From Saprospiraceae bacterium UBA7328 (GTDB taxonomy: Bacteria; Bacteroidota; Bacteroidia; Chitinophagales; Saprospiraceae): a stretch of DNA of 11,877 bases. Both the position numbers and the translations under genes were made by a program. Positions 1-6,914 of this stretch are shown here, in pieces. Position 1 is the first letter of the stretch; each line of letters starts with the position of its first letter. The notes beneath the pieces were generated by a model. That model was not told the origin of the DNA and did no database searches. It saw nothing but the letters and a program-made list of their open reading frames with translations. The stretch is from assembly GCA_002471345.1 (NCBI GenBank), contig DKPS01000075.1:1-11877 (forward strand), read 5' to 3'.

Positions 1-1962
1 CAATAAGGGATAAGTATTAAAGTTCTGTTCTACCATAGCTCCATTATTCAATGTAAGACCAGCATATACTGCACCAAGCCCCATGACAATAGAGCCTTCT
101 GTTTGTGCTTTTACGGTATCAGGATTAATACATATCCCAAGATCCAATACAGTTGTTATCTTAGTAGGAATCACCTTATTGTCCTTTTTTCTTACTTCCA
201 CGACCATAGCAAAATGAGCACCTGATCTTTCTACCATTGCAATACCTTTTCCTATCCCTTCTGCTTTCGGAGCGTACCAATTGGTAGCTTTTCCAATCTC
301 GGTCAATACACGTCTGAATCTTGGATTTTCTAACATATCAAGCCTGAAAGTCAGTGGATCCTTATTTGCTCGATGTGCTAATTCATCTATAAAACACTCG
401 TGAGCAAACGGATTAGTAGAATGATAAACAGCTCTCCAATAGGAAATAGGAACATGTCTTTTACGCAATACACCTTTCACTGATAAATTAGGTATCATAT
501 AATCAGTAGTGATGCCACCCATCAGCTGTCGTCCTGCTTTCATGTTATCACCAGTCTGATTTCTAATCTCTTGGGCTATGACTTTATGTTCTAAGGCTTC
601 TATATTTCCATTATCCCCCATTACAGCTTTACATATATTCAGACTACATGCTCTAAATGGTCCTTGAGTCTGATCATCTTCTCTAGTCCATATTACTTTG
701 ACAGGCTTTTTTGATTGAAAAGAAAGGTCTGCAGCTTCCTCTACTACATCAGTCATAGATCGGCGCCCAAATCCTCCACCTAGGAAAGTATAGTTCACCT
801 TTACTACATTTTCAGATAGGTTATACTTTTTGGCAATAAGGGATTTCATTCCATTTGGATTTTGGGTGGATCCCCAAAACTCTGCTCTATCTTCTTCTAT
901 ACTCACAGTGGCATTCATGGGTTCCATCGGCACATGAGCCTGATAAGGAGTCTCATAAAATGATTCTATAATTTGATCAGCATTTGAGAAGGCCTGAGTC
1001 ACACTTCCTTTGCCAAATAATTCATCACCATCATTATTAGCCACTTTATAAGAGTCTTTCATTATAGTCTCTCCTGAAATCTTGTCTAATCCTTTGTTAT
1101 CCCATTCTACTTTCAATTTGTTTCTTCCTTGAAGCGCTGCCCAGTAATTTTCAGCCAGTACTGCCACACCTTCCCTATTATTTCCATAAACCTGTCGAGA
1201 AGTCTTAAATACATGCATAACTCCAGGCACTTTTAATGTTTCGCTTTCATCGATACTAATGACTGTTCCTAAAAACACAGGTGATCTTTCGACAGAAGCA
1301 TATAGCATACCTGGAACTGACATATCCATTCCAAATTTGGCCTCACCATTTGTTTTTAATGGAATGTCCATTCGGGCTACAGATGTACCAATAACCTTAA
1401 AATCAGCTCGTTTCTTCAAAGGTGGGTTTTCTGGAACTTTCACTGAACCTGCATCCTTAACTAACTCCCCATACTTTAAAATCTCACCGCTGCTATTTAC
1501 AATAGTCCCTTTACTGGCTGTGCACTCTTCAATACTAATACCCCAATTATTAGCAGCAGCTTGTTTTAACATCTCACGGGCAGTGGCACCCATTGTTCTT
1601 AATTTTTCAAATTCAGTTTGAATGCTTCTGCTTCCTACCACCATTTGGTTACCATACAACGCTCTATTTGCTTCTGCCTGCCTTACGATGACCTTATCAA
1701 TATCCACTTCTAATTCTTCAGCAATAATCATAGGAATCGACTGAAAGGTCCCTTGACCCATTTCTGGTCTATGATTAAACAGAGTGATGCTATTATCATT
1801 TCCTATAGAAACAAATTGGTTTAATTTTGTATCAATTACATTAGACCTGACTGATGCAGAAATCTTATTGGAATTAGTACCTTCACTTTGGCACCCAACG
1901 ACAAAATATAGTCCAGTAAGAGAAGACAATTGGATAAAGTTCCTTCTTGATGTTTTTTGCAT
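1..1962 (-). CDS. Molybdopterin-binding large subunit of a xanthine dehydrogenase-family oxidoreductase (IorB-like), 3' end cut by window edge
   Basis: I translated this frame by hand: 654 codons without a stop, from the ATG at 1962 to the left edge. The N-terminus reads SRRNFIQLSS, a hydrophobic stretch, then VVGC, which looks like a Tat signal ending in a lipobox. An a/b-hammerhead-like segment lies near residues 190-280. Family hallmarks follow: HVPMEPMNA at 343-351, GGGFGRR at 395-401 and TREDD shortly after. These belong to the molybdopterin-cytosine-dinucleotide subunit of molybdenum hydroxylases, which hydroxylate N-heterocycles or aldehydes with water as oxygen donor. The order of domains and the single-gene length fit isoquinoline 1-oxidoreductase beta-type subunits of roughly 720-750 residues. 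The visible part ends in NTYPLL, just before the region expected to hold the catalytic GxGE glutamate, which is therefore outside the window. The gene starts two bases after the [2Fe-2S] subunit. The substrate cannot be inferred; many proteins named after isoquinoline are of unknown specificity. Confidence 0.93.
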   Translation of the reverse strand, partial: MQKTSRRNFIQLSSLTGLYFVVGCQSEGTNSNKISASVRSNVIDTKLNQFVSIGNDNSITLFNHRPEMGQGTFQSIPMIIAEELEVDIDKVIVRQAEANRALYGNQMVVGSRSIQTEFEKLRTMGATAREMLKQAAANNWGISIEECTASKGTIVNSSGEILKYGELVKDAGSVKVPENPPLKKRADFKVIGTSVARMDIPLKTNGEAKFGMDMSVPGMLYASVERSPVFLGTVISIDESETLKVPGVMHVFKTSRQVYGNNREGVAVLAENYWAALQGRNKLKVEWDNKGLDKISGETIMKDSYKVANNDGDELFGKGSVTQAFSNADQIIESFYETPYQAHVPMEPMNATVSIEEDRAEFWGSTQNPNGMKSLIAKKYNLSENVVKVNYTFLGGGFGRRSMTDVVEEAADLSFQSKKPVKVIWTREDDQTQGPFRACSLNICKAVMGDNGNIEALEHKVIAQEIRNQTGDNMKAGRQLMGGITTDYMIPNLSVKGVLRKRHVPISYWRAVYHSTNPFAHECFIDELAHRANKDPLTFRLDMLENPRFRRVLTEIGKATNWYAPKAEGIGKGIAMVERSGAHFAMVVEVRKKDNKVIPTKITTVLDLGICINPDTVKAQTEGSIVMGLGAVYAGLTLNNGAMVEQNFNTYPLL

Positions 1963-1964
1963 GA

Positions 1965-2420
1965 TTATAGATTGAGGGATTCTTTAATGGCCTTCTTAAT
2001 TCTTGGATATGTTCCACATCGACATATTACAGTACTCATAGCCTGATCTATTTCTTCATCGGTAGGATTTGGGTTATCTTTTAACAATGCCGCAGCACTC
2101 ATGATCTGACCAGATTGGCAATATCCACATTGAGGAACTTGTTCTGCAATCCAAGCCAACTGTACCGGATGATCATTATTTTCTGACAATCCTTCTATAG
2201 TTGTTACCTCTTTTCCCTCAGCAGCAACAGTAGGAATAACGCAAGACCTTGAAGGCTTTCCATCCATATATACAGTACACGCTCCGCATTGAGCTATGCC
2301 ACACCCGAATTTTGTACCTGTAAGTCCAACAAAATCCCTAATGGCCCAAAGCAAGGGCATTTGAGGGTCAACATCGATGGTTTTGGATTGCCCATTAATT
2401 GATAAGTCGATTTTAGCCAT
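1965..2420 (-). CDS. [2Fe-2S] small subunit of molybdenum hydroxylase (IorA-like)
   Basis: This is a 151-residue protein, the normal length for the family. The plant-type ferredoxin cluster cysteines are C40, C45, C48 and C60 ([10 protein letters not shown] region). The second, alpha-helical cluster has C98, C101, C133 and C135 (QCGYCQSGQ and CRCGTYPRI motifs). The two clusters pass electrons from the molybdenum centre of the large subunit to an acceptor. I chose the ATG at 2420 ([10 protein letters not shown]) because homologues begin at this beta-strand; the open frame extends upstream to 2513, but that extension is not family-like and would overlap the divergent gene. The protein has no export signal of its own, whereas its partner has a Tat signal, so if exported it would have to travel folded with the large subunit. 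No FAD subunit or cytochrome gene is visible nearby. Confidence 0.95.
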   Translation of the reverse strand: MAKIDLSINGQSKTIDVDPQMPLLWAIRDFVGLTGTKFGCGIAQCGACTVYMDGKPSRSCVIPTVAAEGKEVTTIEGLSENNDHPVQLAWIAEQVPQCGYCQSGQIMSAAALLKDNPNPTDEEIDQAMSTVICRCGTYPRIKKAIKESLNL

Positions 2421-2493
2421 ACTATTTGTTTTTTCAAGACCTTTTAAATATAGACATAATCTGAAAGACCTTACTTTCACCCACTGAAAATCT
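2421..2493. promoter_or_regulatory. Divergent intergenic region between the molybdenum hydroxylase operon and the PhnA-domain gene
   Basis: These 73 bases separate two genes pointing outward, so both should have promoters here. On the minus strand TATATTTA (2452 to 2445) differs at one defined position from the Bacteroidota -7 element TAnnTTTG, but no TTG lies at a suitable distance upstream. On the plus strand only TACTTTC (2472-2478) is vaguely similar. No Shine-Dalgarno-like sequence precedes either start, which is usual in this phylum. The promoter assignments are weak. Confidence 0.25.
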
Positions 2494-3063
2494 ATGAAAA
2501 TGGAAATATCCAAAGCGCTCCAGAACAGATGTAATAATCAATGTGAGCTCTGTAGTTCTGATGACAAGCTGGAAACACATGTTGTAGAACCCAAAAACGG
2601 TCAGGATCTCAGTGAACAAATTGCTCTTTGTTCTATATGTCTCTTACAGATACAAGGAGAAAATGATCTCGATCTAAACCACTGGAGATGTCTTAATGAC
2701 AGCGCTTGGAACAGTGAACCTGCTGTACAGGTGATGTCCTATAGACTGCTCCAAAAATTGAAAAATGAGGGGTGGGCTCAAGAGCTTTTAAGTATCATGT
2801 ACATGGAAGATGATACAAGGAAATGGGCACAAGCACTAGATGCCGATTCTGACATTTTACACAAAGACAGTAATGGCAACATTCTCAAAAACGGTGACAC
2901 GGTTACTTTGATCAAAGATCTCAATGTAAAGGGTGCTGGGTTTACGGCTAAAAGAGGAACTGATGTAAGGAGAATATCACTTGTAACTGACAACCCTAAT
3001 CACATTCAAGGACGTATAAAAGATCAAACAATTATAATTCTGACTCAATATGTAAAGAAGTGA
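2494..3063 (+). CDS. PhnA-domain zinc-ribbon protein (YjdM/PhnA family, long form)
   Basis: This 189-residue protein has an N-terminal zinc-ribbon-like part with two CxxC pairs (C17/C20 and C46/C49). A helical middle section follows, then a C-terminal PhnA domain from about residue 122, recognised by the [16 protein letters not shown] and KRGT segments and the DNPNHIQGR motif. The Escherichia coli family member is about 111 residues; this is the longer form with an extended N-terminal half. The family was named from its place near phosphonate genes, but it is not required for phosphonate breakdown and its molecular role is unsettled. No phosphonate gene is present here, so I assign no pathway. 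The start could be the ATG at 2494 or the in-frame ATG at 2500. The gene is divergent from the molybdenum hydroxylase and convergent with the barrel gene, with only five bases between the two stop codons. Confidence 0.9.
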   Translation: MKMEISKALQNRCNNQCELCSSDDKLETHVVEPKNGQDLSEQIALCSICLLQIQGENDLDLNHWRCLNDSAWNSEPAVQVMSYRLLQKLKNEGWAQELLSIMYMEDDTRKWAQALDADSDILHKDSNGNILKNGDTVTLIKDLNVKGAGFTAKRGTDVRRISLVTDNPNHIQGRIKDQTIIILTQYVKK

Positions 3064-3068
3064 TGACT

Positions 3069-5858
3069 TTACCTTCTTTCTCTAGTGTCAATGATTATTC
3101 CATTCTTCTTTCCAAATCCTGAAAATGAATAACCAAAACTGAGCATAGCATATCTGCCTAGTGAAATAATTCTTTCATCTTGTACAAAATTCAGTGCTGT
3201 AGTCCTATCTATTCCTTTATTCTGATTAAAAATATCAACAACAGAAAAGGTCAATTGCCCTTTATTATGTTTTAAAAAATTAAATGATAGTGAAGCATCC
3301 AAAAGCGCTAAATCTGCTGCTCCTCCAAAGGATTCTTCTGGAAATATTTTATAATCGAATGATGTCTTAAATCTCCACTTTTCACCAAAATCTTTAGATA
3401 AATCTGAATAGTAGTTCATATTGAAAAACGATTGATCTAGGTGATCAGATACGGAATACTTACGCACATTGTGACTTACTCTTGCTCCAACTAAAAAGTC
3501 ATAATACTTTTTCTTTCTATTCTGTAATGTGATGGTGTAGTCATTATACCATCCAGTAGTTTTATTCTCTTCTCCATTGAGAAAGAGAATACCTTTACTG
3601 AATACTAAGTTACCTCCAACTTCTGCTTTTAAACCAATGGGTCTGAGTGGGAATCCAAAAGTCAAATAACCACTTGTATTTAAATCATAATCTACATTAA
3701 CTGGTGTCGTAGTTTGGATGAAATTCTCATCTACAATTTGAGCATTTGTGATCTTATTTTTAGTGTACGTAGTATTGAGTCCTATGAAGAACAAAGTATT
3801 TGAAAAGGACGAAAACGTATTATAGTTTAATCGAAATTGATGCCGATATTCTGTTCTTAATTCTGGATTTCCTTGATAAAGGTTTAGTGGATCAGCATTA
3901 TTGACTTGAGGTTGTAATTGTTCAAGAGAGGGCTCCCTAATATTTGTAAAATAATTAAACCTGAGACTACTAGATGTGTGAAAATCATAGTCAAATCTTA
4001 ACACGGGTAAAACCGAAAAATAATCTCGACTTAAGTCCACTTCACTTGACCCTATATCACCCTTCTGATCAGAATACTGAAAATTGAGTCCTAGAGTAAG
4101 GTTATACTTCTTCCGGTTCAATTTATAATTCACACCTGCTCTGGAATACAAAAACTGTCTATCAAATCTGTCACTCAAAAATTGATTGAAAACTCCATCT
4201 TCACTACCCATCCTGACTAAATCAAAGAAATCCTTCCGATAATCATTATTTACATTTTGATGATTAAGATTAAATTCTAAGTATCTACCTCTTCCCAATG
4301 GTTCTGTAAAAGATGCTCTTATACTATAATCCAATGAATTATTTAAAGTCAGTTGCCTTTGTCTTAAAGTATCAAAAGTACTAGTAGCTCCAGCAAAGAA
4401 AGCATTATAAGATTGGATCAGACCAGTGCCATCTTGGTCTCTACTTTTGAGATCTCCATTCAATGAAAATATTCTACCTTTCTTCTTTAACCTAGCACTG
4501 TATGTGCCGTTGGCATTCAAATTAATTCGTTGCCTGTCAGATAAAGAACTAGACATTGTTTGATTCTGTAGCGCTACTGAATTAAGTACTCTATTGAGTT
4601 CAACAGATGAACTACCATCACCATAAATCAATCTTCCACCTATAGTCAATCGGTAGCTTGAATCCCTCTTTTGTTTATATTTTAGATTGAGTGTATGTCC
4701 ACTATTGAGCATATTTTGAACAGAGTTCTCATCAGTTTCATAGGTGTCTTCATTGAGAATGTTTTGGCGAAAAGTAGTTTTATCTATATCATTATCTAAT
4801 CTGGTGTAGAAATAACTTGCTGACAAATCACTATTACCCGAAAGGTCATAGTTATAATTAACTCCTCCTGAAATAGTATTCATGAAGCCTTGATCCATAT
4901 TCTGCCCTAATGCGATTCCCACATCATTAGAATTCAATTCTATACGCCCACCAGATCCACCCATAGCCCCTAGACCACCCATAAAATCAATATAATCCAT
5001 GATCGAAAAGCCTTGAGCATTTATATTATTAGCAGTACCAATTGCTGTCCAGGTAGCATCTCCTTTAAAACTATTTACATTGAATTTTGCATCAAATCTA
5101 TCTTCTGTTCCATATCCTCCTTTTCCATTACCAAAAAATCCTTTCTTTTTATCTTCTTTCAAAGACAGATTAATAGTCTTTTGCTCCATTCCATCATCTA
5201 TACCTGAGAATTCTGCCATCTCCGACTTTTTGTCAAATACCTCAACTTTATCGACGGCATCAGCAGGGAGGTTTCTAGTTGCAATTGTAGGATCATTTCC
5301 AAAAAACTCCTTTCCTTCCACAAGTACCTTCCCAACATCTTCTCCTTGAGCTTTAATACTTCCATCTTTGGCCACCTCTACACCAGGTAATCTTTTGAGC
5401 AAATCTTCTACAGCTTCATGAGCCTTCACATTGAATGCATCAGCATTATACTGGAGTGTATCGTTTTTCATTTTAAGAGGTACATGGTCAGCTGTAATAA
5501 CCACCTCATCTAATTTCATTTGACCTTCTTTTAATACGATATCGGGAATCCTTTTTGATTCGCCTTTAATCACATTTATATCAGAATAGGAATCCAGATA
5601 ACCTAAGAAACTCACTTGTAATGTAAAAGCTCCTTCTTTCAAATTTTCTATCCTAAATCTCCCTTGCACATCTGTGAGGGCGAAACCACCCATGACAGAA
5701 TCTGCAGAAGAGAGCGCAATAATGCTTGCTGATGCTAAAGGTGAGTTTTGTTCATCAAGGACTACACCTTGAACAGATTGAGCATTGGACTCTACCATAG
5801 CTATGCATATGCATAGCCATAGCAGAATCACTTGGAGTCGTGAAGTAAACTTTTTCAT
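3069..5858 (-). CDS. Outer-membrane beta-barrel protein with carboxypeptidase-regulatory-like N-terminal domain (TonB-receptor-like)
   Basis: A 929-residue protein. I prefer the ATG at 5858 because it gives a clean signal peptide (basic MKKF, hydrophobic core, likely cleavage after SNA at 26); the frame stays open to an ATG at 5906, which would add 16 residues ahead of the signal. Residues 29-112 form a CarboxypepD_reg-like domain (VQGVVLDEQNSPL through VSFLGY). LDEVVITA at 116-123 resembles the TonB-box region of SusC-type receptors. A plug-like part follows (LLKRLPGVEV, VLVEGKEFFG), then a long series of alternating beta-strands typical of the OMP_b-brl_3 barrel. The protein sits in the outer membrane; whether it transports a ligand is not known. 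It lies downstream of a GLPGLI gene on the same strand, a frequent Bacteroidota pairing. It is shorter than SusC (about 1000 residues) and no SusD partner is present, so a polysaccharide-utilisation role is unlikely. Confidence 0.9.
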   Translation of the reverse strand: MKKFTSRLQVILLWLCICIAMVESNAQSVQGVVLDEQNSPLASASIIALSSADSVMGGFALTDVQGRFRIENLKEGAFTLQVSFLGYLDSYSDINVIKGESKRIPDIVLKEGQMKLDEVVITADHVPLKMKNDTLQYNADAFNVKAHEAVEDLLKRLPGVEVAKDGSIKAQGEDVGKVLVEGKEFFGNDPTIATRNLPADAVDKVEVFDKKSEMAEFSGIDDGMEQKTINLSLKEDKKKGFFGNGKGGYGTEDRFDAKFNVNSFKGDATWTAIGTANNINAQGFSIMDYIDFMGGLGAMGGSGGRIELNSNDVGIALGQNMDQGFMNTISGGVNYNYDLSGNSDLSASYFYTRLDNDIDKTTFRQNILNEDTYETDENSVQNMLNSGHTLNLKYKQKRDSSYRLTIGGRLIYGDGSSSVELNRVLNSVALQNQTMSSSLSDRQRINLNANGTYSARLKKKGRIFSLNGDLKSRDQDGTGLIQSYNAFFAGATSTFDTLRQRQLTLNNSLDYSIRASFTEPLGRGRYLEFNLNHQNVNNDYRKDFFDLVRMGSEDGVFNQFLSDRFDRQFLYSRAGVNYKLNRKKYNLTLGLNFQYSDQKGDIGSSEVDLSRDYFSVLPVLRFDYDFHTSSSLRFNYFTNIREPSLEQLQPQVNNADPLNLYQGNPELRTEYRHQFRLNYNTFSSFSNTLFFIGLNTTYTKNKITNAQIVDENFIQTTTPVNVDYDLNTSGYLTFGFPLRPIGLKAEVGGNLVFSKGILFLNGEENKTTGWYNDYTITLQNRKKKYYDFLVGARVSHNVRKYSVSDHLDQSFFNMNYYSDLSKDFGEKWRFKTSFDYKIFPEESFGGAADLALLDASLSFNFLKHNKGQLTFSVVDIFNQNKGIDRTTALNFVQDERIISLGRYAMLSFGYSFSGFGKKNGIIIDTRERR

Positions 5859-6039
5859 GATGACGTTTTTGCTGTGTGTGATAGTAATTGAAAATATTGT
5901 CTCCATTCACTCCTCCGACCTCTTCACTTGAAGAGCATGTTTCTTCAAATATGAAATCTTCATGTGTGGATTTGCCTATTATGCTTATTAGATGAAGGAG
6001 AGAAAGTGTCCTCCATTATATGAGATGTTACTTTTGTAA
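5859..6039 (-). promoter_or_regulatory. Spacer between GLPGLI gene and barrel gene, with a hairpin
   Basis: This 181-base spacer separates two same-strand genes. It contains a perfect 6-bp inverted repeat with a 4-base loop at 5920-5935 (CTCTTC / GAAGAG). No T-run follows it on the minus strand, so it is not a standard terminator. Just upstream on the minus strand, CATATTTG (5953 to 5946) matches the TAnnTTTG element except at the first base. If used, it would place the hairpin at the very 5' end of a barrel-specific transcript. It could equally be an RNA processing or stability element within a longer message. Confidence 0.3.
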
Positions 6040-6795
6040 TTAATTTCTGATAATCATTCTTACTCCAGGCCCTCCATTAACGCTTTCCATCTCGTCCATT
6101 TTCTCTTTTTCAATAGCCTTAAATTTGGTTCTGTTAACCTTCTTACCTTTTTCAGGAATGACCATGTCAGCTCCATCAATGGCACCCATAGATATCTCTT
6201 TAGCTACTATTTCTCTATTTCCATCTTCTACTTCTATCATTAATATAGCACCGGGCAATCCATTATATTGATTAGGTCCTATACCTAAAGGAATTTGGGG
6301 AGAAAACCATGCCGTAACTGTATGTTCATCGTCTTCTGCTGTAGCTTTCATGCATTGGTAATCCAATATTTGTCGCCTTTCTGAAGTTACCTTCCAATCA
6401 TACTTTTTAAGTTCATCATGAATCAAGAATGTCTTACCCATTAGTTCTTGCTGAGCTACTATTTTTCCTAAATTATAATCAGAAAATGTTCTATTATCGG
6501 GTTCATGGATTTTCATTTTGAAAACTGATGACTGATGTTCACCTTCAATACTTCCTTCATTTTCATAGTTCATTGCCTTTTGAATTTTATACAATGATTT
6601 ACCATCTTTGAAAATTAGCTTTTTCTCAGAGGAGCGGCTTTTAGGCATATCTTTAAACATGTCCTCCATACCTTCTGGTGCTTCAAAATCAAAGCTTACT
6701 GACTCAGTATATATGATAGTACCTTCCTGTTGGGATACCAAGAAAAAAGGGCTGATCAAAAAGGCAATCAACAAAGTATTTTTTATGTATTTCAT
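6040..6795 (-). CDS. GLPGLI family secreted protein
   Basis: This 251-residue protein has an N-terminal signal peptide (MKYIKNTLLIAF, hydrophobic to FFLVS, likely cleaved near SQ at 21-22). The family signature is clear: NQYNGLPGAILMIEV, with GLPG at residues 179-182, preceded by the conserved AWFSPQIPLGIGP segment. The usual final LI of the signature is AI here. The length is normal for the family, which is confined largely to Bacteroidota, is exported, and has no established biochemical function. It is the first gene of a likely operon with the outer-membrane barrel, suggesting the two act together in the envelope. It is divergent from a histidine kinase gene across 116 bases containing a phased repeat array, suggesting control by the neighbouring two-component system. 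The ATG at 6795 is the only start that leaves the signal peptide intact. Confidence 0.92.
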   Translation of the reverse strand: MKYIKNTLLIAFLISPFFLVSQQEGTIIYTESVSFDFEAPEGMEDMFKDMPKSRSSEKKLIFKDGKSLYKIQKAMNYENEGSIEGEHQSSVFKMKIHEPDNRTFSDYNLGKIVAQQELMGKTFLIHDELKKYDWKVTSERRQILDYQCMKATAEDDEHTVTAWFSPQIPLGIGPNQYNGLPGAILMIEVEDGNREIVAKEISMGAIDGADMVIPEKGKKVNRTKFKAIEKEKMDEMESVNGGPGVRMIIRN

Positions 6796-6812
6796 GTTTT
6801 ATAAATTTTTTC

Positions 6813-6820
6813 CAAAGCTA
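6813..6820 (-). promoter_or_regulatory. Candidate -7 promoter element for the GLPGLI/barrel operon
   Basis: On the minus strand the sequence is TAGCTTTG, a full match to the Bacteroidota -7 consensus TAnnTTTG. It would start transcription around 6806-6808, giving a short A/T-rich leader of about 12 bases to the ATG at 6795. No TTG lies at the expected -33 position; instead phased GTTAA half-sites begin just upstream, which would suit an activator-dependent promoter. Confidence 0.45.
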
Positions 6821-6832
6821 TTCTGACTTCAC

Positions 6833-6880
6833 CCTAATCTGAGTTAACCAATGTAGATTTAAGGTTAATTAAGGTTAATC
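6833..6880. repeat. Phased GTTAA half-site array (candidate response-regulator operator)
   Basis: GTTAA occurs at 6843, 6864 and 6874, that is at spacings of 21 and 10 bases, so all three lie on one face of the helix. The last two sit in a direct repeat AAGGTTAAT (6861-6869 and 6871-6879). Weaker matches fill the same phase at 6833 (CCTAA) and 6853 (GTAGA). Tandem direct half-sites about one turn apart are the usual DNA target shape of OmpR/PhoB-type regulators, and such a regulator is encoded by the adjacent operon. The array lies between two outward-facing promoter-like elements. That the neighbouring regulator binds it is an inference. Confidence 0.5.
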
Positions 6881-6906
6881 AGAGAATATTGGACTTTTCT
6901 TTAGCC

Positions 6907-6914
6907 TATGTTTG
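6907..6914 (+). promoter_or_regulatory. Candidate -7 promoter element for the kinase/regulator operon
   Basis: TATGTTTG fully matches TAnnTTTG. A TTG lies at 6889-6891, but the gap of 15 bases is shorter than typical for this promoter class. Transcription would begin near 6920, downstream of the TTG start codon at 6912, which conflicts with that start and favours an internal one such as the ATG at 6966. Confidence 0.35.

Noticed and set aside
1259..1975. Plus-strand open frames of 120 and 63 codons
   Set aside because: They are antisense to the molybdopterin subunit, which shows strong family motifs on the minus strand; the plus-strand products show no recognisable features.
5013..5349. Plus-strand open frames opposite the barrel gene
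   Set aside because: They lie wholly inside the well-supported barrel coding sequence on the other strand and have low-complexity Ser/Pro/Phe composition typical of antisense frames.
3069..6795. Polysaccharide utilisation locus (SusC/SusD)
   Set aside because: The barrel protein is of the OMP_b-brl_3 kind, its partner is a GLPGLI protein rather than SusD, and no glycoside hydrolase or sulfatase gene is present.
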